44,078 nucleotides of DNA from Candidatus Poribacteria bacterium (lineage in GTDB: Bacteria; Poribacteria; WGA-4E; WGA-3G). The notes below the pieces were generated by a model. It had not been told where the DNA came from. It searched no databases and was given only the letters and a program-made list of their open reading frames with translations. Both the position numbers and the translations under genes were made by a program. Location: positions 1 through 44,078 of the forward strand of contig JAAXHD010000135.1 of assembly GCA_012271015.1 (NCBI GenBank), given 5' to 3'. Positions within the stretch are counted from its first letter, which is position 1; every line of letters begins with the position of its first letter. Positions 26,561-34,836 of this stretch are shown here, piece by piece.

Positions 26561-27838
26561 TTACCGCTGCCACGGAACAGATCCAGCCTTTTGCGTTTCC
26601 GCCTGAAATAATTGACTCATTTCTCTAAAGAGATCCATCCGTGTCTGTGAACCGTTTGTTGTTTCCAATGGATCACTGGACAAATCATAGAGCTCCAATG
26701 GCTCGAAAGGACTATTGTGCAACAGTTTGGTATCCCCACGCCGTACAGCATGCTGACACTGTCCGAGAAACCGTTGGCCTCCCTCTCTGCGCAACCAGTA
26801 GAGGATGCGGTCAGAGAAGTCTTGCTGTTCCCCTTGGAGCGTTTGCCAAATTGAACGTCCTTCAATCTCATGAGCGATCGGTGCACCTGCTACCTCACAT
26901 ACTGTTGGAAAAAGATCCATCAGCAATGCAACCTGATCGGTGACATGTCCTTCTGGAACGTGCCCTGGCCACATTGCACACGTCGGGACTCGAATGCCGC
27001 CTTCGTACATTTCGCCCTTTTGTCCGCGCAGGGGACCATTATGCGCCCCAACGTCCATCGACCCACCGTTGTCAGAGGTGTAAATAACGAGTGTATTAGA
27101 CAATTGATCTGTTTCAGCGAGCGTATCGAGTACCTGCCCAATACCAGCATCCATGTGTTCAACAAGGGCGATATATTTGGCGCGCTGGGGCGAAATGTCT
27201 GGTTCACGCGCCGTCACCCGTTCTACCCAATCGTCAGGCGGTTGGATCGGTGTATGCGGTGCATTATAGGCAAGATAGAGAAAAAAAGGTTGTGATGATT
27301 GCGCCTGTGCCCGAATGAATTCCACACTCCATTCCGTGAAAATATCTGTAGCGTGCCCCTGCGGATCGATTGTATCGGAACCGTGTCGCATATAATTAAT
27401 GTCGTGACGGAGATGCGTGTAGTAATCATCCATCATATCGCCGAGAAAGCCGTGGAAATGGTCGAAGCCCCGCTGACACGGATGATTCTCCGGTTCAAGT
27501 CCAAGGTGCCACTTACCGATAAGGGCGGTATGATAATCCTTCTGCTTCAAAGCTGAGGGGAGTGTGACCGCATTCTGTCGAAAGTAGCCCCAACTGTTTT
27601 CTGAGTGGGTACGGATTACGCCTGGCACGCCAACACGGTCGGGGTAGCGTCCGGTCATAAGGGAGGATCTACTCGGAGAGCAGACGGAGGAATTGGCATA
27701 AAATTTGGTAAATCGCACTCCGTTTGCGGCAATTCTATCGATATGAGGTGTTTGAATTGAAGGACCGTTGTGAACTGAAATATCACCATAGCCGTGGTCG
27801 TCGGCGAGAATAAGAAGTACGTTTGGGGACTTCGCCAT
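26561..27838 (-). CDS. type I sulfatase (formylglycine-dependent)
   Basis: A 425-residue arylsulfatase-family enzyme. Metal ligands D13 and D14 are in LADDHGYGD. The formylglycine signature CSPSR starts at Cys53 and is followed by SSLMTGRYP. KWHLG, a HFHGF segment and YTSDNGG complete the family core. It needs a formylglycine-generating enzyme, which is not in the window. No signal peptide is obvious from the N-terminus. With the GH95 fucosidase it fits degradation of sulfated, fucose-containing polysaccharides, but the two are separated by the ankyrin pseudogene. The substrate sulfate ester is unknown. Confidence 0.94.
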   Translation of the reverse strand: MAKSPNVLLILADDHGYGDISVHNGPSIQTPHIDRIAANGVRFTKFYANSSVCSPSRSSLMTGRYPDRVGVPGVIRTHSENSWGYFRQNAVTLPSALKQKDYHTALIGKWHLGLEPENHPCQRGFDHFHGFLGDMMDDYYTHLRHDINYMRHGSDTIDPQGHATDIFTEWSVEFIRAQAQSSQPFFLYLAYNAPHTPIQPPDDWVERVTAREPDISPQRAKYIALVEHMDAGIGQVLDTLAETDQLSNTLVIYTSDNGGSMDVGAHNGPLRGQKGEMYEGGIRVPTCAMWPGHVPEGHVTDQVALLMDLFPTVCEVAGAPIAHEIEGRSIWQTLQGEQQDFSDRILYWLRREGGQRFLGQCQHAVRRGDTKLLHNSPFEPLELYDLSSDPLETTNGSQTRMDLFREMSQLFQAETQKAGSVPWQR

Positions 27839-28017
27839 AGAGTAATCTCCATATCAATCTAAGTTGCCACTTTAGCAGAACAACCCAAATTATATGACTG
27901 AAAAAGCGCATGCGTTAATTTTGTCTAATTATTATGTCCTGATATGATTATCATAACCTTATGAAAAAAATAAAGCAAGATGAAAGTGACATTAATTTAT
28001 GGAATGTTGTATATTCG

Positions 28018-29166
28018 CTAATCCACGATTTCACACCATACAGCAGGCACGCCGATCGGTGCTCCAACTGGAGCGGTTCGAAGGCTTGCGGCATCTACGT
28101 TCTCTAAATTGGTGGTCACTATGGAGAGGTTGATATGTGCTTCTTCGAGGTTTCCCGCCGCAATGGCGGCGTTGAATTCAGCAATTGCTTCCTCAATTTT
28201 TCCTTGTTGGTAGTAGATAACCCCAAGGTTGTTCCGCGCCTCAGCTGTTGCCCCAGCCTTTTTGTGAGCAATAATGGCTTCCTCAACTTTGCCTTGACGA
28301 GCGTAGATAATCCCAATGTTGGTATGCGCTTCTGCAGAATCTGGATCGCTGTGAAGCGCGCCTTTTAGCACAACTGCGGCTTCTTCAAATTTATTTTCGC
28401 AGATATAAACATAACCGAGATTGATTTGTACTTCCGCCGAATCGGGTGCCATATCAAGTGCTTCCTTGTGCAGTGCGATTGCCTCATCGTATTTTCCTTG
28501 CCAACTATACACCAGTCCAAGGTTCGTATGCGGTTCTTCACCGCCATCAAATTCGATTGAGGTTTTGAATGCGGCGATAGCACGATCGATTTCATCACGT
28601 GCCAGATAAACGAGTCCGAGGTTGTTGTGGGGTTCCGCTAAGGTTGGATCGGTCTCAAGTGCAATCTTATAACGCTCAATCGCTTCATCAAACCGCCCTT
28701 GCCAACTATACATCAGTCCGAGATTCAGGTGTGCCTCTCCACCGTCACCGAGTTGAATCGCCTTCTCTGATGCGATTACAGCATCGTCAATATTTCCCTG
28801 ACAGATGTAGGTGAATCCTAAGCTTGTCCATGCTTCAGCGGAATTAGGATTGCATTGTAGCGCTGTCTTAAGCGATTGAACAGCGGCATCGAGCCGCCCC
28901 TGCCATGCATAAGCAACGCCGAGATTGGTATGCGGTGCGGAGAGATTCGGATCCAAGCGACGTGCCTTGAGATGTAAGTGGATGGCTTTGTCCAATTCAC
29001 CTTCCCAACAGTGCAAAACACCCAAATTGGTATGCGGTGCTGCCAAATCGGGTGCGAGGCGAATTGCTTCATTTAAGGCGACTTTCGCTGCCTCAAGCCT
29101 GCCATGATCGATGGCATCAGAGGCCTGACGGTTCAGTGTTCGCGCGCGTTCAATATGATCAGTCAT
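28018..29166 (-). CDS. tetratricopeptide-repeat protein
   Basis: A 382-residue protein composed of about ten TPR units (pattern AHTNLGVxYxxQGxxxEAI and P-N/D-S-A-E between helices), starting near residue 10. TPR arrays are protein-protein scaffolds, and no catalytic domain is present. A frame reaching 29277 would overlap the 3' end of the LamG gene by 28 nt. ATG 29166 (MTDHIERAR) starts the conserved part and is preferred, although the ribosome site is poor. The end (SLRTAPVGAPIGVPAVWCEIVD) is not TPR. Partner unknown. Confidence 0.82.
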   Translation of the reverse strand: MTDHIERARTLNRQASDAIDHGRLEAAKVALNEAIRLAPDLAAPHTNLGVLHCWEGELDKAIHLHLKARRLDPNLSAPHTNLGVAYAWQGRLDAAVQSLKTALQCNPNSAEAWTSLGFTYICQGNIDDAVIASEKAIQLGDGGEAHLNLGLMYSWQGRFDEAIERYKIALETDPTLAEPHNNLGLVYLARDEIDRAIAAFKTSIEFDGGEEPHTNLGLVYSWQGKYDEAIALHKEALDMAPDSAEVQINLGYVYICENKFEEAAVVLKGALHSDPDSAEAHTNIGIIYARQGKVEEAIIAHKKAGATAEARNNLGVIYYQQGKIEEAIAEFNAAIAAGNLEEAHINLSIVTTNLENVDAASLRTAPVGAPIGVPAVWCEIVD

Positions 29167-29249
29167 GCTGTTTTTCTTACAGTCATCATCTGAAAATGAG
29201 CGCAGCCCGCCGTTCAGAGAACGCACCGGCTGCACTGAATTTGCCTTGT

Positions 29250-30032
29250 CTATCGCCGAAATTTGATGCCACCCCATGTGGTTGCAAGCTTTCCGGAAGG
29301 TTCAACAGGCAGTAGCGTCTTCATTCCCTCCTCCATGAGTTCTTCTATATCGTCTGCTTCCAGAACAGAAGCGAAAATTGCGACCTCATAAAGCATACCG
29401 TCAAGGGTTTCTGACTGGTTGTTGGTCCACCCGCCGATGTTGACGTCAGTATCATTCTGCGGTGCCGGTTTACCCATCCCGCCGACAGAAGCGATTTCCT
29501 CAGCATTTTCGTAAATCTTGATGGTATCCTTCGCGTCATACGTTGCGGTCATATATAACCATTCATCTTTCTTCACTTGACTTTGATTCCAGGCACCTTT
29601 CCAGCCGCCGTTGGCAAAGTAAGCTTCCCAACCGGTGCCGCTGGAGCTTGTCCTGAAGGCATAATTTGCCACCACACCCCCCGCGGGTCTTTTACCGAGA
29701 ATATGTCCATACCCGTTCTCGGATTTATTGACATGCACCCATGAAGTAATTGACCAGGCCTTTTCCAGATACATACTATCGGAGTCTGGAATGATAACTC
29801 GATCATCTTGCCCGTTTAAACTTAGGGCGGGCCCATCGGGTCCTTTGACCCATTTTCCGCCTTGAAGTTCACCGTGATTCTCGTTTCCAGAGATATCCTC
29901 GATTTTATCGCCTTTCCCTTCGTCGAGGAGCCAAATGCCTCTTGCGGTTTCAAAGTCGATCTCCGCATAAGTATGGACTGTGAAGACCAGACTTATGACG
30001 ATGATCGCTAAGCAAACTATAACGGATTTCAT
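29250..30032 (-). CDS. secreted LamG-domain protein with conserved C-terminal tail (copy 2)
   Basis: A 260-residue protein with a signal peptide (MKSVIVCLAIIVISLVFTVH, cut near TYAE). A single LamG/concanavalin-like beta-jelly-roll follows: SGNENHGELQGG, LSLNGQDDRVIIPDSDS, SWVHVN, EWLYMTATYD, IKIYENAEEIAS and MLYEVAIF. It probably binds glycans or is structural at the cell surface. GGAGG lies six nt before ATG 30032. The last residues are LLPVEPSGKLATTWGGIK, shared with the tandem paralogue upstream and with two unrelated secreted proteins at 13528 and 15017. Confidence 0.88.
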   Translation of the reverse strand: MKSVIVCLAIIVISLVFTVHTYAEIDFETARGIWLLDEGKGDKIEDISGNENHGELQGGKWVKGPDGPALSLNGQDDRVIIPDSDSMYLEKAWSITSWVHVNKSENGYGHILGKRPAGGVVANYAFRTSSSGTGWEAYFANGGWKGAWNQSQVKKDEWLYMTATYDAKDTIKIYENAEEIASVGGMGKPAPQNDTDVNIGGWTNNQSETLDGMLYEVAIFASVLEADDIEELMEEGMKTLLPVEPSGKLATTWGGIKFRR

Positions 30033-30102
30033 GTTTACCTCCTAAGGGTTGAATTTGCCGTTTGTTCAATTATTATAGAACTAACACGTATCCCTTGTAT
30101 TT

Positions 30103-30131
30103 GCTGGCGAGGTTAGGAAACCTCACCAACG
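30103..30131. repeat. dispersed GGCGAGGTT hairpin repeat, copy 2
   Basis: GCTGGCGAGGTTAGGAAACC followed by TCACCAACG differs at few positions from 11188-11216. It lies between the two tandem LamG genes. Confidence 0.7.
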
Positions 30132-30171
30132 TTTCATCAGTATGCCATCCAATTGTTACGTAAGTCCTGTA

Positions 30172-30954
30172 TCATTGAGATTTAATGTCTGCCCATGTCG
30201 TTGCGAGTTTGCCAAAGGGTTCAACAGCAGTGAGTAGAGACGGCAGTCCGTCGTCCATCAGAGCGTTTATGTCTTCTTCTGCCAGTGCTACCTCAAAAAG
30301 CGCAACATTATAGAGAATACCGTCAAGGGTCTCTGAGGTGTTATTTTCCCACCCGCCGATATTGACCTCGGCTTCATCCTGAGGTGCCGGTCCCCCATGA
30401 CCACTGACAGAAGCGATTTCAGATCCATTTTCATAGATCTTGATGGTATCTTCTCCATCATAAGTTGCGGTCATGTACAACCATTCATCTTTTTTCACGG
30501 CTCCTTGATTCCAAGCCCCTTTCCAGCCGCCTCGGGAATAGTATGCTTCCCATCCAGTGCCGCTGGAATTTGTCCTGAAGGCGTAATTGGCTATCGCGCC
30601 GGATGCGGGTCTTTTGCCGAGAATATGGCCATAACCGTTCTCGGTGCCATTCACAAAAACCCATGCAGTGATCGTCCACGCCTTCTCCAGATACAAGCTA
30701 TCGGAGTCCGCGATGATAACCCGATCGTCTTGCCCGTTCAAACTTAGAGCGGGACCCTCTGGTCCGTCAACCCATTCTCCGCCCTGGAGTTCACCGTGAT
30801 TTTCGTTTCCAGACATATCGTTGATCATATTACCTTCGCCTTCGTCGAGTAGCCAAATGCCTCTTGCGGTGCCAAGGTCGATCTCCGCATAGGTATGAAC
30901 TGTGAAGGTTAAACAGATGATAATAACCGCTAAGCGAATTATAGTGGATTTCAT
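30172..30954 (-). CDS. secreted LamG-domain protein with conserved C-terminal tail (copy 1)
   Basis: A 260-residue tandem paralogue of the gene at 29250-30032, identical in layout and most motifs (TARGIWLLDEGEG, NENHGELQGG, SLNGQDDRVII, YMTATYD, LYNVALFE). The signal peptide is MKSTIIRLAVIIICLTFTVH. The ribosome site is AGGAG. The C-terminal tail is VEPFGKLATTWADIK, with Phe replacing Ala/Ser of the other tails. The pair clearly arose by duplication. Extracellular role unknown. Confidence 0.88.
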   Translation of the reverse strand: MKSTIIRLAVIIICLTFTVHTYAEIDLGTARGIWLLDEGEGNMINDMSGNENHGELQGGEWVDGPEGPALSLNGQDDRVIIADSDSLYLEKAWTITAWVFVNGTENGYGHILGKRPASGAIANYAFRTNSSGTGWEAYYSRGGWKGAWNQGAVKKDEWLYMTATYDGEDTIKIYENGSEIASVSGHGGPAPQDEAEVNIGGWENNTSETLDGILYNVALFEVALAEEDINALMDDGLPSLLTAVEPFGKLATTWADIKSQ

Positions 30955-31212
30955 TTTATCTCCTGGTTGGATTTGCTGTTAAGGGACGCTTTGACTAAAT
31001 ATCCCAAGTTGCCACTTCCTTCATAGACATAGCACGCCGCTGGCGTGCGAGGGTTTAAATACACCATTTTCTATAGACATACCCCCCTCCCCCTTCCCAG
31101 TAACGGGTGGGGACCCCGGGTGAAGAAAGGTACGAAAAAGGGTTTTCAAACGGGTAGAATTCGTTCGTAGCAAGTTGGGTTAAATATGTTCCTCTAACTG
31201 ATACTAATTAAC

Positions 31213-32211
31213 CTACTGTTCTGAATTTACCGCCTGAATCAGCGCAATGATGTATCCGAACTGGAATGCCCACGCCTGTCGAACCCTACCAGAAACACCC
31301 GGTGGTGCTGGATCGTCAGGATGCCCTGGTGCGTGATCAGGCATTAACATGTAGGGGTATTCTACATCTCGAAGGATCTGCGCAACTCTGTGCATATCCA
31401 AGTGTCCCTCGTCGGGCCAGACCTCTTGGAAGTTGTGCAGTCCACCACGAATGTTACGAAAGTGAATGTTGAAAAGCTTTTTCTGCTCGCCAAAATAGCG
31501 GAGGATTTCATAGAACTCGGTGCCTGGATCATCTAAACCCTCCGACACTGTTCCGCAGCAGAAATTAAAACCGTGATAGGGACTGTCCGCAATTTCAGCG
31601 TAGCGTTTTAAACCGTCAAAGGCGGGGTAATTCCAGCGTTCAACACCTCTCAGAATGGGCGCGGGTGGATCGTTTGGATGGCACGCCATTTGAATTCGGT
31701 TTGCCTCAGCGACTGGGATCACACGCTCAAGGAAATACGCGATCCGATCAAACGCTTCTTCACGACTCACCTCACCTGCTTCTGAGAGTGTTTCGTTGTC
31801 GTATTTGGAGAAGTCAAATGTACTGTAACTTGAGCCACCGCGTCCGTATGTGTTCTCGGTTCTTTGATTGACAAGGATGCAAAAGTTGTAGTTCAAACCT
31901 CGTAAACCTGCCGCCGCCGCATTCTCGATCGTCTTACAAACTCCCTCGATATCCTGGTCACGCTGCGGATCTTGAGCGAGCGTAATGCTCCTCGGCATTT
32001 CGATATGGATCATCTCAAGGCTGACACCGGCTTCCGCTGCTTCTTCCTTATGTCGAATCAGCGTTTCGGTTTCAGTGTTCTCGGGGGTGGTATCCATGTG
32101 CGTTACGCCGTGGCGAACCAGGAATGCCAACTCTTTAGGAGATGTGCCGATGCCTTGAACGCCGACGTGCATCGCTGCTTTTTTATCTGGTTGGTTCTCA
32201 GATCTATCCAT
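31213..32211 (-). CDS. mannonate dehydratase-like enzyme (UxuA family)
   Basis: A 332-residue TIM-barrel protein of the mannonate dehydratase family, which converts D-mannonate to 2-keto-3-deoxygluconate. Visible family segments are LNYNFCILVNQRT, MACHPNDPPAP, FNFCCGTVSEG, NIHFRNIRGGLHNFQEVWPDEGHLDM and MPDHAPG. Canonical UxuA has HPDDPP, and here the first Asp is Asn. It is also shorter than E. coli UxuA (394 aa), so the substrate may differ. AAAGGAG nine nt upstream sets ATG 32211; a longer frame reaching 32250 has no support. No UxaC or KDG kinase is nearby. Confidence 0.85.
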   Translation of the reverse strand: MDRSENQPDKKAAMHVGVQGIGTSPKELAFLVRHGVTHMDTTPENTETETLIRHKEEAAEAGVSLEMIHIEMPRSITLAQDPQRDQDIEGVCKTIENAAAAGLRGLNYNFCILVNQRTENTYGRGGSSYSTFDFSKYDNETLSEAGEVSREEAFDRIAYFLERVIPVAEANRIQMACHPNDPPAPILRGVERWNYPAFDGLKRYAEIADSPYHGFNFCCGTVSEGLDDPGTEFYEILRYFGEQKKLFNIHFRNIRGGLHNFQEVWPDEGHLDMHRVAQILRDVEYPYMLMPDHAPGHPDDPAPPGVSGRVRQAWAFQFGYIIALIQAVNSEQ

Positions 32212-32250
32212 CGTTGCGTTCTCCTTTGACAATTGAATGTGCTGTGTCAA

Positions 32251-32668
32251 CTGTGGGGCTAAAACAGTATCCGCGCATTATAGCATAGTTAAAAAACTTA
32301 AGTCAATTGAATTGACATACTCAGACAGGGCCATTCAATTTTAAGAAATTATTGGATTGGATGTCTTTTTTTCCAGGATCCGGTGTGAAAACCTTCAGAC
32401 TAGCGAAATATAGCGAAATGCTGCGAATTATTTTAAGTTGGATTTCCTCAGAATTATAACACAAAATAAATCAAGTATTAACACATGTAAAAAAACAACA
32501 CCAAAACCTACAATTGAATGCCCGTGCATACTCAGAGACCTTCAGTTTTCAGTCATCGAAATCACGGTCTGATTCGCAATTGACAATTTCTGACGGGCGT
32601 GTTAAGTTAAGACCAATCTTTTAGACGCAATGCTGGGTGGCAAACGCAACTGAAAAGGAGAAATTCTC
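32251..32668. other. non-coding gap with divergent promoters
   Basis: About 420 bp between divergent genes. It holds a minus-strand TATAAT (32278-32283) for the mannonate dehydratase-like gene, a short tandem TAGCGAAA-type stretch near 32400, AT-rich sequence and the plus-strand TTGACA (32580-32585)-17-TAAGTT (32603-32608) upstream of the cupin gene. No open frame of interest is seen. Confidence 0.5.
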
Positions 32669-32974
32669 ATGAAAAAAGAAATTAGGAACGACATCAAAGG
32701 TATCAATCGGTTTATATTTGAAGCCGGGTCGGATCGGGAACAACTCCATCTTCATATTTCCGAAGTCGGACCGGGGAGTCGGGCGCATCCACCACATACG
32801 CACGAAGGTCAGGAAATCTTCTATGTATTTTCGGGTGAAGGTGAGGTCTTATTTGGGGATCAGACGCATCGTGTCAGCGATAACGAAGCCGTCCATGTCG
32901 ATTGTCAAGTTTTACACGGCATACGCAATGTCGGTGAGACACCTCTTCGCTACGCCGTGATTATTGCGAAGTAA
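32669..32974 (+). CDS. single-domain cupin protein
   Basis: A 101-residue cupin barrel. Cupin motif 1 is visible as HPPHTHEGQEIFYVFSGEG, with the usual two His and Glu metal ligands, and motif 2 as HVDCQVLHGIRN. Such small cupins are isomerases, oxygenases or binding proteins, and the substrate cannot be deduced. AAAGGAG lies nine nt upstream of the ATG. It is monocistronic, between a divergent dehydratase gene and a convergent membrane protein gene, with a terminator-like hairpin immediately after it. Confidence 0.88.
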   Translation: MKKEIRNDIKGINRFIFEAGSDREQLHLHISEVGPGSRAHPPHTHEGQEIFYVFSGEGEVLFGDQTHRVSDNEAVHVDCQVLHGIRNVGETPLRYAVIIAK

Positions 32975-32983
32975 ATCTATCGT

Positions 32984-33009
32984 AATTCGGCGCGGTTATT
33001 AGCCGAGTT
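32984..33009 (+). terminator. probable rho-independent terminator after the cupin gene
   Basis: AATTCGGC / GCCGAGTT form an 8-bp stem (one G-U pair) around a 10-nt loop, followed by TTGTAAAA. It lies ten nt after the cupin stop and faces a convergent gene. Confidence 0.5.
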
Positions 33010-33029
33010 TTGTAAAATCAGCGTTTATT

Positions 33030-33467
33030 CTATTCCGAAGACTCTAATGGTAATTCCTCCGAGAACAGCTTATAAATCCCATAGATACCAACAGCAATTA
33101 GGACAATCCCAACGCCGGCTAAGCAACGTCGCACCCAAATCGGTTGTAAGAAGACCGGCAAATTGACGATGAACCACCGCGGTTGTAGGAGTTTTGACAT
33201 GGCAATGCCGAAATACAGGGCTCCATAGGCGATAAGCCCGATGTCGCTTGCCAATTCCTGCTTTCGAGACGTAACTGGCAGTTTGAACGGATTCAGGAGA
33301 TAATCGCCAGAGAAGATTAGGGCGATTCCTACGATCAGAAAAGTGAAGAGAATTGCGGCTGAATACCCTGAACCCTGGAGTGTTATTAACAAGCCGATGC
33401 TGAAACACCCTAATATGAGGCTCATTACGCCTTGCATAATTTGATAGTTTCTATTGCGTGAGACCAT
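33030..33467 (-). CDS. small integral membrane protein, unknown
   Basis: A 145-residue protein with about four hydrophobic segments: SLILGCFSIGLLITL, AAILFTFLIVGIALIF, ASDIGLIAYGALYFGIA and CLAGVGIVLIAVGIYGIY. Loops are short and basic, and an acidic tail ends the protein. No family is recognised. It follows the oppB-like permease gene by ~180 bp on the same strand. That gap holds imperfect GGAAGGTTGGAAG-type repeats and their inverse (CTTCCATCCTTCC), so co-transcription is uncertain. Confidence 0.7.
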   Translation of the reverse strand: MVSRNRNYQIMQGVMSLILGCFSIGLLITLQGSGYSAAILFTFLIVGIALIFSGDYLLNPFKLPVTSRKQELASDIGLIAYGALYFGIAMSKLLQPRWFIVNLPVFLQPIWVRRCLAGVGIVLIAVGIYGIYKLFSEELPLESSE

Positions 33468-33645
33468 TTTTTAAGTTTAATTTTAAGCAAGTTTAAGTAT
33501 TAACATTCAAGTTTTGAATTCGCAATTGAGTTGGAAGATTGGCAGCATGGAAGGTTGGAAGAGAGGGGATGCAGTATTTCTTCCAGTTTTCCTGTGCTTC
33601 CATCCTTCCTCAAAACTTAGCATTGGTTTTCTAATATTGCTTAAT

Positions 33646-34638
33646 TTACGAGATGGAAGATCCAAACCGAATACGCGGGTCAACCAACGTATAACTAATG
33701 TCGGTGAGCAATAAACCGACAATATACAGCACGGAACCGATATAAACCATACTTCGCACAATCGCGAAATCTTGTGCATGGATGGCTTCTATCGTAAAAC
33801 CTCCAAGTCCTGGAATCGCGAAGAACGCTTCCATCACCAAACTTCCTATAAAGAGAAATGGAATGACCAAAACCACGTTCGTTAGAATCGGAATCATTGC
33901 ATTCTTCAGGGCATGTTTAAAGAGAACCACCGCTTCGCTCAACCCTTTTGCTCGTGCTGTACGGACATAATCCCGATTGACCTCTTCAAGGAATATCGTC
34001 CGGTAGAAACGGATACCGGTGCCGACACCCCCAATTATGCCGATCACCACTGGTAGAATAACGAACTTCAGCATATCTGTACCGGAATCGTATCCAGAAA
34101 TTGGAAAGAGTCTCAATATTTTTCCGAATACCCACTGTCCACCAATAATATAGAAAAGTGTTGAGACGGACATGAGAATAACCGCAAGGATTGTCCCCCA
34201 GAAATCGACATAAGTTGCGCGGTAGTAAGCGACAATCATTGAAAGGGTGATATTTACCAGAATACCAATCAGAAAGGTCGGAAGTGTTATCGCGAGACTC
34301 GCCCACATTCGTTGAGAAATCTGTGATGTGATGTCAATGTTATTGGCATCCGATGTCCCAAAATCGAAGAAAAAGAGTTTGACCGATTTCTGGAAAAAAA
34401 TAGTCTGTGTAAAAGACTGGGTTCCAGATACTTTGGCATTGAACCAGAGGGGCAGATGATAGCCGTTTTGCTGCTTCCAATTGTCAATATCTTCTTGCGT
34501 AATATTCTTCTCACCGAGAATTTGTTGTGCCATCTGGTCAGGAGAACTGACAACAAAGAAAAGTAGAAATACAGTGATGTTCACACCGATCAAGATTGGG
34601 ATTGCGTAGAGGGTCCGTCGGACAATATAAGTGGTCAT
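33646..34638 (-). CDS. ABC transporter permease, OppB/DppB type
   Basis: A 330-residue inner-membrane permease of the binding-protein-dependent transport family. The N-terminal helix is typical (TTYIVRRTLYAIPILIGVNITVFLL), the EAA-like loop is FKHALKNAMIPILTNV, and the end is LLLTDISYTLVDPRIRFG. It would work with an OppC partner, ATPases and a binding protein. The binding-protein gene lies directly upstream, but no OppC or ATPase gene is in the window. The ATG is preceded by repeat copy C with TATAAT 14 nt upstream and no Shine-Dalgarno. Confidence 0.92.
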   Translation of the reverse strand: MTTYIVRRTLYAIPILIGVNITVFLLFFVVSSPDQMAQQILGEKNITQEDIDNWKQQNGYHLPLWFNAKVSGTQSFTQTIFFQKSVKLFFFDFGTSDANNIDITSQISQRMWASLAITLPTFLIGILVNITLSMIVAYYRATYVDFWGTILAVILMSVSTLFYIIGGQWVFGKILRLFPISGYDSGTDMLKFVILPVVIGIIGGVGTGIRFYRTIFLEEVNRDYVRTARAKGLSEAVVLFKHALKNAMIPILTNVVLVIPFLFIGSLVMEAFFAIPGLGGFTIEAIHAQDFAIVRSMVYIGSVLYIVGLLLTDISYTLVDPRIRFGSSIS

Positions 34639-34734
34639 TTTTTAATTTTTTAATTATACCTTGCGGAGAAACAACGTCCGTTAGAACTTTGAGGTGTGTT
34701 CCTCATATCCGCCTGCGCCGTTGTTGCAGGCTAC
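34639..34734 (-). repeat. dispersed repeat with TATAAT near a start codon, copy C
   Basis: On the minus strand it begins TAGCCTGCAACAACGGCGCA and includes TCAAAGTTC and TCTCCGCAAGGTATAATTAA. TATAAT is at 34653-34658, 14 nt before ATG 34638, because of an extra AATTAAAA-type stretch. It separates the OppA-like gene from the permease gene, so it may give the permease its own promoter. Confidence 0.75.
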
Positions 34735-34836
34735 AGATTTGGTTTAAGAAAAGGAACGACAATGTTCTTAAATCCAGTTGAAACGCATCAAGGACCTGCT
34801 TGTCATGAAATGGAGAGCGGCCCAAGAGCCCATAAA

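Noticed and set aside
22991..27838. A complete polysaccharide utilisation locus
   Set aside because: Only a fucosidase and a sulfatase are present, separated by an ankyrin pseudogene, with no SusC/SusD pair, regulator or transporter.
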